From Ruminococcus sp. (GTDB lineage: Bacteria; Bacillota; Clostridia; Oscillospirales; Ruminococcaceae): a stretch of DNA of 64,000 nucleotides. The stretch spans positions 127,998-191,997 of the forward strand of contig NZ_JAHZAX010000001.1 in NCBI RefSeq assembly GCF_019423705.1, given 5' to 3'. A model generated the notes under the pieces. The model was given only the letters and a program-made list of their open reading frames with translations, ran no database searches and was not told the DNA's origin. Position numbers and translations under genes: made by a program. Below are positions 33,265 through 41,029 of the stretch, in pieces (position 1 is the stretch's first letter; every line of letters starts with the position of its first letter).

Positions 33265-34740
33265 CTATCCTATCTTGATCTTAACAGTCGCAACGGAACA
33301 TTTCGGCAGATCAAGTTCAAATCCGCTTTCGATGAGAGCTGCACTATGTTCCTTTATAACGACCTTATCGCCGTTGTCAAAGTCGTTATAGTCTCTCACA
33401 TCGCCGTGAAGAATTTTGCACTTGATATCGCCGCCCTTTACCGCTGGGATATCGCAGCTTATATGTGCGTCCTCGTCGATAGAGCAGTTTGCGATCGTGA
33501 TGGTGAGAATGCCGTCCTTTATGGAAGCGGACTGTGATATCATCGGAATTTTATCCCCAGCGGTGATATTATCAACGTGGCTGTAACAAAGCTCTCCGCC
33601 CTGATGTGATTTGAACAGATCAAAGACGTGATAAGTCGGTGTCTTGACCATTTTCTCGCCCTCGGTAAGGATAAGCGCCTGCAAAACATTGACCGCCTGC
33701 GCAAGGTTCGCCATTACGACCTTATCGCTATGCAAATTGAAAATATTGAGGTTGCAAGCCGCCACGATAGCGTCACGCATAGTGTTCTGCTGATAGAGGA
33801 ATCCGGGGTTCGTGCCGGGCTCGACGTCATACCAGCAGCCCCACTCGTCGACGATAAGACCTATCTTATTTTCCGGGTCACGGCGGGACATTATCTCAGC
33901 GTGGCGGCGGATAAGCTCGTCCATAAAGAGGGTTTTTGAAATGGTCTCGTAATACTCCTGATCGGAGAACTCAGTTGCGCTGCCCTTTTTGCTCCAATCG
34001 CCTGTTGGCAGAGTGTAATAGTGGAGAGATATAGCCTTTGTATGCCACTCGCCGAGGTTTGACATTACAACGTCCGTCCAATTATAGTCGTTAGCATTCG
34101 GGCCGCAAGCTACTTTAAAAAGCTCGTTGCCGCTGAAATTTTTGCAGAAGGTCTGATATTTTCTGTACTCGTCGCAGTAATACTCGGGTCTCATCGAACC
34201 GCCGCAGCCCCAGCTTTCGTTGCCGATACCAATGTACTTGAGCTTCCAAGGCTTTTCTCTGCCATTTTTTCGTCTGAGGTCAGCCATAGGAGAAACGCCG
34301 TCGAAGGTGATATACTCGATCCATTCGGAGAGCTCCTGAACAGTACCGCTGCCGAGATTTCCTGCGAGGTAAGGTTCGCAGCCGATCTCCTCGCAGAGGT
34401 CAAAGAACTCGTGAGTGCCGAAAGAGTTATCCTCAGTCACGCCGCCCCAGTTAGTATTGACCATTTTCTTCCTCTGCGACTTTTCGCCGATACCGTCTTT
34501 CCAATGGTACTCATCGGCAAAGCAGCCGCCCGGCCAGCGAAGTACAGGCATTTTGATATTTTTGAACGCCTCGATAACGTCATTTCTCACGCCTTTGGTA
34601 TTAGGAATAGCTGAATTTTCGCCCACATACATACCATTATATATACATCTGCCCAAATGCTCGGAGAAATGTCCGTATATTTCGGGGTCGATATGCGATC
34701 TTTTATCCTTTGTATTTACTAGCATTGATATTTGTTTCAT
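33265..34740 (-). CDS. abfA: Alpha-L-arabinofuranosidase, GH51
   Basis: Retaining glycosidase of 491 residues that releases terminal arabinofuranose from arabinan or arabinoxylan oligosaccharides. The start IDPEIYGHFSEHLGRCIYNG and RWPGGCFADEYHW are typical. The acid/base glutamate is Glu175 in GIGNESWGCGG and the nucleophile Glu299 in IVDEWGCWYDV. The C-terminal jelly-roll part follows. No signal peptide, so it works on imported oligosaccharides. The ATG at 34740 has AAAGG eight bases upstream. Divergent from an AraC-type regulator, which probably controls it. Confidence 0.95.
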   Translation of the reverse strand: MKQISMLVNTKDKRSHIDPEIYGHFSEHLGRCIYNGMYVGENSAIPNTKGVRNDVIEAFKNIKMPVLRWPGGCFADEYHWKDGIGEKSQRKKMVNTNWGGVTEDNSFGTHEFFDLCEEIGCEPYLAGNLGSGTVQELSEWIEYITFDGVSPMADLRRKNGREKPWKLKYIGIGNESWGCGGSMRPEYYCDEYRKYQTFCKNFSGNELFKVACGPNANDYNWTDVVMSNLGEWHTKAISLHYYTLPTGDWSKKGSATEFSDQEYYETISKTLFMDELIRRHAEIMSRRDPENKIGLIVDEWGCWYDVEPGTNPGFLYQQNTMRDAIVAACNLNIFNLHSDKVVMANLAQAVNVLQALILTEGEKMVKTPTYHVFDLFKSHQGGELCYSHVDNITAGDKIPMISQSASIKDGILTITIANCSIDEDAHISCDIPAVKGGDIKCKILHGDVRDYNDFDNGDKVVIKEHSAALIESGFELDLPKCSVATVKIKIG

Positions 34741-34869
34741 ACTTTTCACCTTTCTTGATTTTCTTATATGTTTGCTTGTTACTGGTCGTTACGTTTGCGT
34801 GTCGCAAAATCGCTGCTCTAGTTTTTTGTTCAAGTGCAGATTCGGACTTTTGGAACTTTCCAATTCAAA

Positions 34870-34911
34870 AATCATCGCCAACGGCGATACCTTCATTCCT
34901 CATTCCTCATT
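34870..34911. repeat. ATCGCC hairpin repeat, copy 6
   Basis: ATCATCGCCAACGGCGATACC with an ATTCCTCATTCCTCATT tail between the GH51 and AraC-type genes. Confidence 0.75.
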
Positions 34912-34924
34912 AACATTGTATCAC

Positions 34925-34953
34925 TTGACAAAAAAACAGCAATGATATATCAT
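34925..34953 (+). promoter_or_regulatory. Promoter and palindrome upstream of the AraC-type gene
   Basis: TTGACA, 17-base spacer, TATCAT. The perfect palindrome ATGATATATCAT (34942-34953) overlaps the -10 and could be an operator. Confidence 0.6.
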
Positions 34954-35002
34954 ATTATTATACTGACCTATCCTACGAATTTGTCTCAGAAAGGTGATAT
35001 CT

Positions 35003-35788
35003 ATGCTCCTCCACGCTCTCGGTATCAATTATAGCCACGATGGCGCTTTCTCCATCCGCCGCCCCAACGGTTCGGGCGATAATCTCTTGCTGATCTTCAA
35101 GTCCAAAGCCGTCGTCCGTCTCGGAAATAACGAGTATACCGTTTCTCCCGACAGCGCTATATTATATGAAAAAGGCTCTCCCCAAATATATCGTGCCTGC
35201 GCAGGCTTCTACATAAACCATTGGGTGCACTTCGACTGCGATGACCATTTCACCCAAAAGTCAGAACTTCCCTATAATACGATTTTCACTCTCTCCGATG
35301 TCTCCAAAGCTGAGGATATCCTCTCCGTCATAAGCCGCCTCAGCCTTTCCGACAGCCCCGTCAAGGACGACTATATCGAGCTTATGCTAAAAATGCTCGT
35401 CCTGCGCCTTGGCGAGGAATTTTCACGCCGTGAGCAAGACCAGCCAACCAAAAAGAACCACTACGCCGAAGCCCTCGAAAAGCTTCGTGCGGAGATTTAC
35501 AGCACCCCTGCCGCTCAGCGCAGCATTGCCCATATGGCGAAAGGGCTGAATATTTCCCCCTCACATTTTCAGTATCTTTACACCGCACAATTCGGCGTAA
35601 GCTGCTATGAGGATATCCTCTGCGCACGAATGAAAAATGCCGAATATTACCTACTCAGCACCGATATGACCGTGAAAAATGTCGCCGCCATTTGCGGTTA
35701 TGAAAACGACGTCCACTTTATGCGCCAATTCAAACGCCGCTATGATATGACCCCCTCACAATTTCGTCAGCAGAATAAGAAACCATAA
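35003..35788 (+). CDS. AraC-family transcriptional regulator
   Basis: About 261 residues. The N-terminal part (1-110) is a cupin-like sensing domain (SIRRPNGSGDNLLLIFKSKA and SPDSAILYEKGSPQ). The C-terminal part (about 155-255) has two HTH motifs: RSIAHMAKGLNISPSHFQYLYTAQFG and MTVKNVAAICGYENDVHFMRQFKRRYDMTPSQFR. ATG at 35003 is preferred over GTG at 34994 because AAAGG lies eight bases before it. Its position, divergent from the arabinofuranosidase gene, suggests that it senses arabinose or an oligosaccharide and activates the cluster. Confidence 0.9.
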   Translation: MLLHALGINYSHDGAFSIRRPNGSGDNLLLIFKSKAVVRLGNNEYTVSPDSAILYEKGSPQIYRACAGFYINHWVHFDCDDHFTQKSELPYNTIFTLSDVSKAEDILSVISRLSLSDSPVKDDYIELMLKMLVLRLGEEFSRREQDQPTKKNHYAEALEKLRAEIYSTPAAQRSIAHMAKGLNISPSHFQYLYTAQFGVSCYEDILCARMKNAEYYLLSTDMTVKNVAAICGYENDVHFMRQFKRRYDMTPSQFRQQNKKP

Positions 35789-35825
35789 AAAGGCGGCCTG
35801 TGAAAATTTCAAGGTCGCCTTTTGG
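35789..35825. terminator. Terminator after the AraC-type gene
   Basis: AAAGGCGGCC...GGTCGCCTTTT stem with A/T tails on both sides. Confidence 0.75.
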
Positions 35826-35850
35826 ATCGTCTAAAAATATGTAGCTTAAC

Positions 35851-35880
35851 TTGTAGGGGCGACCTTCGGTCGCCCGATCA
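35851..35880. repeat. GGGCGAAC-type repeat, copy
   Basis: TTGTAGGGGCGACC-TTC-GGTCGCCCGATCA directly beside the second parS-like site. Confidence 0.7.
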
Positions 35881-35881
35881 T

Positions 35882-35897
35882 TGTTCCACGTGGAACA
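35882..35897. promoter_or_regulatory. parS-like ParB (Spo0J) binding site 2
   Basis: TGTTCCACGTGGAACA, identical to the site at 20143; palindrome extends one base on each side (TT...AA). It lies just after the stop codon of the LTA-synthase-like gene. Confidence 0.75.
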
Positions 35898-35903
35898 ATT
35901 GTT

Positions 35904-38006
35904 TTAATTCAACTTACTATCCCTGTTCTTGTCAAACATTCTGTAATATTGCACGGTCTCATAGGTATTCAGAATATCCTTATGTTCCTCTTCGATCTCA
36001 TTGATAGCGTACCAATTGCCCTCGGCGGTCTTATAGCCGTATGAGCTTATTATGGGTATCTGCTGGCGGATAACGTCAAGCTCCTGCTGATATCTCGACT
36101 TCGGCAGACCTGCGGCGTCCATTACTTCGTTGGAAAGATAGTTAAGGCTGATATCCTCGATAGTTTTCGCTTCAAGACCCTTGTTGCTCCATATTATAAA
36201 CGGGGTCTGGCGGAGACGTGAATAATCTTCCGTGGAAAGCAGGGCAACGTCATTGCCGTAAAGGTGCTCTGTGAAATTGATAATATGCGGATAATGGTCG
36301 CCGAACATTACGATTATAACTTCGTCGTCTCTGTCACGGAAATAGTCCACCAACTCGCCCAGCGCCTTGTCCGACTGATAGATCGAATTGAGATACTGCA
36401 AAGCTTCGGGGTCGTTATAGTCCTCAAAGGTTATCTCGCTCGGAACTGAATCGGCATTGTCATATGGGCCGTGGTTCTGCATTGTGGCAGTCCAAACAAA
36501 ATATGGGTTATCCTTGTGATTTTCATACTGCGCCTCGATATAATGGAAAAGCGTTTCGTCTGACATATTGTCGTTTATATACTGAACGTTTGAGATATTG
36601 TTCTGACAGTTGAAGATCTTCTCCTTGAACTGCAAATTTTCATACGCTCCGCCGATATTCCAAAGCCCCTCTGTGCAAGGCGATACGGCTTGGGTGAAAT
36701 AGCCAAGCTCGTTGAGCCAAGTAACAAGGCCGTTTTGCTTTTCGTCAAGATACTGGGTGAAAACTGCGCTTCCCGACGGCAAAAAGCCAAGGGTATTGCC
36801 CGTCAAAAATTCGTATTCCGAATTGCAGGAATAGCCGCCGTATGCGGAAACGGAAACATATCCGCTTATGCTTTCCGACTGGAGCTTGTGATAATTCGGC
36901 ATATAATCTTTGTTGGTCTTAAATTCTGCGATATGCTCAAAATCCGCAAAGGATTCGTTCATAATTGCGATGATAGTGGGCTTTTTATCCGACTTTTCCG
37001 TATCGAACTGAGTGAGGATATCCTCAGCTTTTTCTGTGGAATAGCCGTCGGGCTTTGAAACACGGTTGAACATTCCGTCAAAGCAGAACATAAGGTCATA
37101 GCCAACAGTCGCATAAGTATCGGCATTTTCTGCGCCGGAGAAATTCAGCCTTATGTAGCGGTTTTTTATGCCGAGATCGTATGCAAAGCTGCCGCCGTAA
37201 TAAATTATGGCAACGCCGAGGGCAAGTCCGCCGCAGGAAATAAGCTTTGTGGGGATACTCTTCTTTTGGAAGTTTGTTGTCACGATGAGGTAAAGCGTGC
37301 AGGCAAAATTCACCACAGCGAAAACGGGCATTGCGGCGATAGGAAATTCGTACATCCCCGTGACTTCCGAGACTGTGGAAAGATTTGCAAGGTCAGCAAA
37401 TTGGATAGGATTTCCTCTGAAATACATTATATAATACTGCAAAACTGCATAAAGCGTGAAAAATCCGCTTACAATACCGAACCAAGCGTGGGGCTTTGGG
37501 AAGAGAATTATTCCAACAAGATAAAACAGCCAGCACAGCAGAATTCCCAGCAGGATATAAATCACATTTGCCTTTGGAAAGTAGGAAAACATAACGAAAT
37601 CGGGCAATAGATAGGAATTTACTGCCAGCAACACAGAAGCTATAAATGGGTCAGCCCTGCCTATGGCTGGGGTCGTGTCGCCGCTATCGCTATCGGCGCT
37701 TTTTCGCCGTTTGCGCATATCTTTTCGCAGTAGTATAAACCTTGAAAGTGTAAAAACTATGCCGATATCGGCGACGCAGGCTGCGCCCAGAGCAATATTT
37801 CTTGTAAACGAGTCAAAGCCGTCGCTGTCCATATAGACCCTCACAAGGGTTATCACCGTGCCGATAAGAATTATTGTGAGCATACCGAACACAAAGGACA
37901 GGTTTTGCCTGCCGTTTTGGGTGTCAAATTTGTCGAAGAGCTTTCTAAAGCGGCTTTTTGGCTTTGTCTCTGCCTTGGTACTTTCTGCTATTTCGTTTTT
38001 CTCCAT
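35904..38006 (-). CDS. LTA synthase-family sulfatase-like membrane protein
   Basis: 700 residues. About five to six membrane helices in the first 280 residues are followed by an extracellular sulfatase-fold domain. Metal and catalytic signatures: IAIMNESFADFEH (Glu351), GGYSCNSEYEFLTGN and VIIVMFGDHYPH. In LtaS the nucleophile is a threonine in a GxTxxSE context; here the matching residue is Ser393, so the nucleophile seems to be serine. Members transfer glycerol phosphate or phosphoethanolamine-like groups to wall or lipid polymers. Which polymer is made here is unknown. The N-terminus is charged and long (about 35 residues). Confidence 0.88.
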   Translation of the reverse strand: MEKNEIAESTKAETKPKSRFRKLFDKFDTQNGRQNLSFVFGMLTIILIGTVITLVRVYMDSDGFDSFTRNIALGAACVADIGIVFTLSRFILLRKDMRKRRKSADSDSGDTTPAIGRADPFIASVLLAVNSYLLPDFVMFSYFPKANVIYILLGILLCWLFYLVGIILFPKPHAWFGIVSGFFTLYAVLQYYIMYFRGNPIQFADLANLSTVSEVTGMYEFPIAAMPVFAVVNFACTLYLIVTTNFQKKSIPTKLISCGGLALGVAIIYYGGSFAYDLGIKNRYIRLNFSGAENADTYATVGYDLMFCFDGMFNRVSKPDGYSTEKAEDILTQFDTEKSDKKPTIIAIMNESFADFEHIAEFKTNKDYMPNYHKLQSESISGYVSVSAYGGYSCNSEYEFLTGNTLGFLPSGSAVFTQYLDEKQNGLVTWLNELGYFTQAVSPCTEGLWNIGGAYENLQFKEKIFNCQNNISNVQYINDNMSDETLFHYIEAQYENHKDNPYFVWTATMQNHGPYDNADSVPSEITFEDYNDPEALQYLNSIYQSDKALGELVDYFRDRDDEVIIVMFGDHYPHIINFTEHLYGNDVALLSTEDYSRLRQTPFIIWSNKGLEAKTIEDISLNYLSNEVMDAAGLPKSRYQQELDVIRQQIPIISSYGYKTAEGNWYAINEIEEEHKDILNTYETVQYYRMFDKNRDSKLN

Positions 38007-38212
38007 TTTTATATCTTCTTTCTTTTTTTCTATATTTATTTGCTATAATTTTTTACAACACCTTTACATTATATCACAGGATATTTGATTTTTCAATAGC
38101 TTTTATAGCCAAATATATACTATGACCTTTGTTTATAATTTTATGGTCTGTTTTTTATCTCCAAAGTTCACAATTAATTTACCCACAGGGGGCTGGGATA
38201 TCGAAATTGCCC

Positions 38213-38241
38213 TTGAAAAAGCTTGTGCAACGTGTTATAAT
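38213..38241 (+). promoter_or_regulatory. Promoter of guaA
   Basis: TTGAAA, 17-base spacer, TATAAT, about 63 bases upstream of the start. No purine riboswitch motif was seen in this short leader; the rest of the 38007-38304 gap appears empty. Confidence 0.8.
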
Positions 38242-38304
38242 GATTATGTATTTGATTTCAATTGAAAGATCATTAAATTTATTACAGGAAAAGAGGTATA
38301 ATAT

Positions 38305-39840
38305 ATGTCACACGAGAAGATACTTGTGCTTGACTTCGGCGGACAGTACAATCAGCTCATCGCAAGACGTGTCAGAGATCATCACGTTTATGCTGAGATA
38401 AAGAGCTTTGAGACGCCTATCGAAGAGATCAAGGCACAGGGCTACAAGGGCATAATCTTCACTGGCGGCCCGAACTCCGTTTATGATATGAGCTCTCCCC
38501 ACTATGACAAGGCTATCCTCGATCTTGGCATACCTGTTCTTGGCATATGCTATGGCTGTCAGCTTATTTCGTGGATGTGCGACGGAAAGGTCGAGAGCTG
38601 CGTAAAGAGCGAATACGGCAAGATCGAGATCACAGCTGACAAGGGTTCAAAGCTTTTCAAGGACGTTCCTGAAAAGAGCGTTGTATGGATGAGTCACACG
38701 GACTATATCAGCGTAGCTCCAGAGGGCTTTGTTATCACGTCACATTCTGAGGACTGTCCTTGCGCTTCAATGGAAAATGCTGAGAAGAAGATATACGCAG
38801 TTCAGTTCCACCCGGAGGTAACGCACAGCGAATACGGCAAGGTGATACTGAAAAACTTCCTTTACGAAGTTTGCGGCTGCAAGGGCGACTGGGTAATGGA
38901 CAACTTTATTGAGAACACAGTTGCGAAGCTCAGAGAGCAGATCGGCGACAAGAAGGTCGTACTTGGACTTTCGGGCGGTGTTGACTCATCGGTTGCGGCA
39001 GGACTTATCAGCCGTGCGGTAGGAAAGCAGCTCACCTGCGTATTTGTCGATCAGGGACTTATGAGGAAAGACGAGGGAGACTTTGTTGAGGAGACTTTCA
39101 CGAGACTTTTCGATATGAGATTTGTAAGGGTAAACTGTCAGAAGCAGTTTTTGGAGAAGCTCAAGGGCATATCCGACCCTGAGGAGAAGAGAAAGACTAT
39201 CGGCACAGAGTTCTACAAGGTATTTTGGGACAAGATAAGAGAAGAAGCAGACGGCGGATTTTTCGCACAGGGTACGATCTATCCCGATCGTATCGAGAGC
39301 GGAAAGGGCGACGCTGCGACCATAAAGACGCATCACAATCAGGTAAAGATGCCTGAGGACATCAACTTTGACGGCGTTATCGAGCCATTGGGCGATCTTT
39401 TCAAGGACGAAGTAAGAAAAGTCGGCGAGAAGCTTGGCATACCGAAGGAGCTTGTATGGCGTCAGCCGTTCCCGGGTCCTGGACTTGGCGTAAGAATTAT
39501 TGGCGAGATCACAGAGGACAAGATCAAGGTATTGCAGGAAGCGGACGCAGTATTCCGTGATGAGATCAAGAAGAGCGGACTTGAGGACACGCTCAGCCAG
39601 TTCTTTGCGGTACTTCCAGACGTACAGACCGTTGGCGTAATGGGCGATCACAGGACATACGATCATCTTATAGCGATCAGAGCCATCACGACAGACGACT
39701 TTATGACGGCTGACTGGGCAAGGATACCATACGATGTACTTGCAAGGATATCCAACAGAATAACCAACGAAGTTGACCACGTCAACAGAGTAGTTTATGA
39801 TATTACTTCAAAGCCGCCAGGAACGGTGGAGTGGGAATAA
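38305..39840 (+). CDS. guaA: GMP synthase (glutamine-hydrolysing)
   Basis: Makes GMP from XMP, ATP and glutamine. 511 residues. Class I glutamine amidotransferase domain (1-195): GGPNSVYD, nucleophile in LGICYGCQLI, QFHPEVTHSEYG. ATP pyrophosphatase domain: VLGLSGGVDSSVAAGLI. Dimerisation domain ends PGTVEWE. AGAGG precedes the ATG. The last 13 bases (GGAGTGGGAATAA), covering the end of the gene and its stop codon, are the left copy of the direct repeat bounding the downstream element. The ORF stays intact, as expected for integration into a conserved 3' end. Confidence 0.97.
   Translation: MSHEKILVLDFGGQYNQLIARRVRDHHVYAEIKSFETPIEEIKAQGYKGIIFTGGPNSVYDMSSPHYDKAILDLGIPVLGICYGCQLISWMCDGKVESCVKSEYGKIEITADKGSKLFKDVPEKSVVWMSHTDYISVAPEGFVITSHSEDCPCASMENAEKKIYAVQFHPEVTHSEYGKVILKNFLYEVCGCKGDWVMDNFIENTVAKLREQIGDKKVVLGLSGGVDSSVAAGLISRAVGKQLTCVFVDQGLMRKDEGDFVEETFTRLFDMRFVRVNCQKQFLEKLKGISDPEEKRKTIGTEFYKVFWDKIREEADGGFFAQGTIYPDRIESGKGDAATIKTHHNQVKMPEDINFDGVIEPLGDLFKDEVRKVGEKLGIPKELVWRQPFPGPGLGVRIIGEITEDKIKVLQEADAVFRDEIKKSGLEDTLSQFFAVLPDVQTVGVMGDHRTYDHLIAIRAITTDDFMTADWARIPYDVLARISNRITNEVDHVNRVVYDITSKPPGTVEWE
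39828..39840. repeat. attL core: left end of the guaA element
   Basis: 13-bp GGAGTGGGAATAA formed by the guaA 3' end, repeated exactly at 53316-53328. Confidence 0.8.
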
Positions 39841-39926
39841 AAAACAAGACTTCAAAAATGCCGAATTTACGCCATTTTTAAAGCCTTAAAATCTCAGTGA
39901 TAACAATTTGATAACAGGAAGTAAAA

Positions 39927-39947
39927 CTGAAATGTTCTGCATTTCAG
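39927..39947. terminator. Hairpin after the XRE repressor gene
   Basis: CTGAAATG-TTCTG-CATTTCAG, a perfect 8-bp stem just downstream of the repressor stop codon; no long T run, so it may also be a recombination-related site. A further AAAAATG/CATTTTT inverted pair lies at 39855-39881. Confidence 0.4.
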
Positions 39948-39952
39948 GCGGT

Positions 39953-40444
39953 TTACAGGTCACGCCACTCTTTCGAGGGTTCATGTTTACCGCAGTCATC
40001 GGTCGTTTTCGGCCAGTTAAGCTTCCATTCTGTATATTCGGCCTTGCTGATCTTACCGTCAGCAAGGTCTTTTTTTCGTCTCTGCCACTCCGCAAAGAAG
40101 TCGTTCAGAAGAATAGAGCCGAAAATAATGCCCTTACGTTTGTTTCCGTCCTCATCTGTACAGTCCTCAACGCTGATCGGGTAATGTTCGTCCAGTTCAA
40201 AGAGCATCATCATAACGCCCTCCGCTCCGAGAATTTCATCATCAGCAAGGAAACGAGGGTTTATATCAAGCACCTCGGCAAGCCGTTCCACAAGTGCTTG
40301 TTTTGGTGTACGAGTGCCTGATTCGTACTGTGCGATGCGGACATCGGCGGATTTCTCATCAAATCCGACAGACTTACCGAGCTGCTTCTGTGTCATTCCA
40401 CGGAAATCACGGATACGGTGTATTTTATCTCCCATTATACTCAT
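39953..40444 (-). CDS. XRE-family repressor of the element
   Basis: 163 residues (or a few fewer, starting at the second methionine). The N-terminal HTH is IHRIRDFRGMTQKQLGKSVGFDEKSADVRIAQYESGTRTPKQALVERLAEVL. The C-terminal part is unrecognised, acidic in the middle with a final SKAEYTEWKLNWP segment. It is transcribed toward guaA, away from the excisionase and integrase genes, and faces a region with operator-like repeats, so it is likely the maintenance repressor of the element. It has its own consensus-like promoter. Confidence 0.82.
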   Translation of the reverse strand: MSIMGDKIHRIRDFRGMTQKQLGKSVGFDEKSADVRIAQYESGTRTPKQALVERLAEVLDINPRFLADDEILGAEGVMMMLFELDEHYPISVEDCTDEDGNKRKGIIFGSILLNDFFAEWQRRKKDLADGKISKAEYTEWKLNWPKTTDDCGKHEPSKEWRDL

Positions 40445-40484
40445 GGTGGTTTACTCCTTATAATATCGTTCTGTTAGTAGAATC

Positions 40485-40513
40485 ATTATAACATATATGT
40501 TTAAGTCAGTCAA
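40485..40513 (-). promoter_or_regulatory. Promoter of the XRE repressor
   Basis: Minus strand TTGACT, 17-base spacer, TATAAT; the spacer contains the palindrome ACATATATGT (40491-40500). Confidence 0.7.
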
Positions 40514-40523
40514 GAGATACTAA

Positions 40524-40695
40524 GGCAATACCGCACAAAGAGCGTCTGGCGACTTTGCACGCCATCTGCTTGCAAATTTCTCGTCATATTTCACAAAAAT
40601 GCTCGTGAATACATCCAGTATTCACTCCGCTTTTTGTTTCATCTGACGAAAAATTTGACGACGCATCTGTCGCACAATCTTTGTGCGGTATTGCC
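40524..40695. mobile_element. MITE-like palindromic element, 172 bp
   Basis: Perfect 17-bp terminal inverted repeats GGCAATACCGCACAAAG / CTTTGTGCGGTATTGCC. The interior continues the fold (AAATTTCTCGTCA against TGACGAAAAATTT, and GTGAATAC-ATCCA-GTATTCAC at the tip). CTAA flanks both ends (40520-40523 and 40696-40699), a possible 4-bp target duplication. It has no coding capacity. It sits between the repressor and the excisionase promoter. Confidence 0.75.
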
Positions 40696-40731
40696 CTAAA
40701 CAAAAAAATTTAGAAAATACGCAAAAGTGTC

Positions 40732-40760
40732 TTGACAAAAGCAAATTTGTTTAGTATAAT
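40732..40760 (+). promoter_or_regulatory. Promoter of xis-int-mob operon
   Basis: TTGACA, 17-base spacer, TATAAT, a perfect consensus. The spacer is part of the first operator-like repeat. Confidence 0.85.
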
Positions 40761-40782
40761 GTAATTAAGCAAAAATGTTTAG
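40740..40782. promoter_or_regulatory. Operator-like direct repeats at the xis-int promoter
   Basis: AGCAAATTTGTTTAG (40740-40754) and AGCAAAAATGTTTAG (40768-40782), 28 bases apart and flanking the -10 box; likely bound by the XRE repressor. Confidence 0.6.
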
Positions 40783-40825
40783 AACAGATTTTGCGAATAC
40801 AGAACACAGAAAGGAACAAATGTAT

Positions 40826-41029
40826 ATGTCAGAAAAATTTATTCGTGCAGAGGAAGTTGCTGAGGTTATGGAGATCTCTGTTGCCTATGCGTACAAAATC
40901 ATTCGTAAACTCAATCAGGAACTTTCCGACAAAGGGTTTATCACAGTAACAGGCAGAGTGAACCGTGAGTACTTTAACGAGCGAGTGTACTCGGTGAACC
41001 CTCCCAAAAAGAAAGCTGGTGAGGAATAA
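40826..41029 (+). CDS. Excisionase-like HTH protein
   Basis: 67 residues (73 if an in-frame ATG further upstream, e.g. 40820, is used). It is a MerR-type/excisionase HTH: IRAEEVAEVMEISVAYAYKIIRKLNQELSDKG, then a short wing (FITVTGRVNREYFNERVY). Its stop overlaps the integrase start by one base (TAATG), so both are translated together. Position and size suit a recombination directionality factor. AAAGGA precedes the start region. Confidence 0.72.
   Translation: MSEKFIRAEEVAEVMEISVAYAYKIIRKLNQELSDKGFITVTGRVNREYFNERVYSVNPPKKKAGEE

Noticed and set aside
38219..38304. Purine riboswitch before guaA
   Set aside because: The leader is about 60 bases and lacks the paired stems and loop-loop sequence expected.
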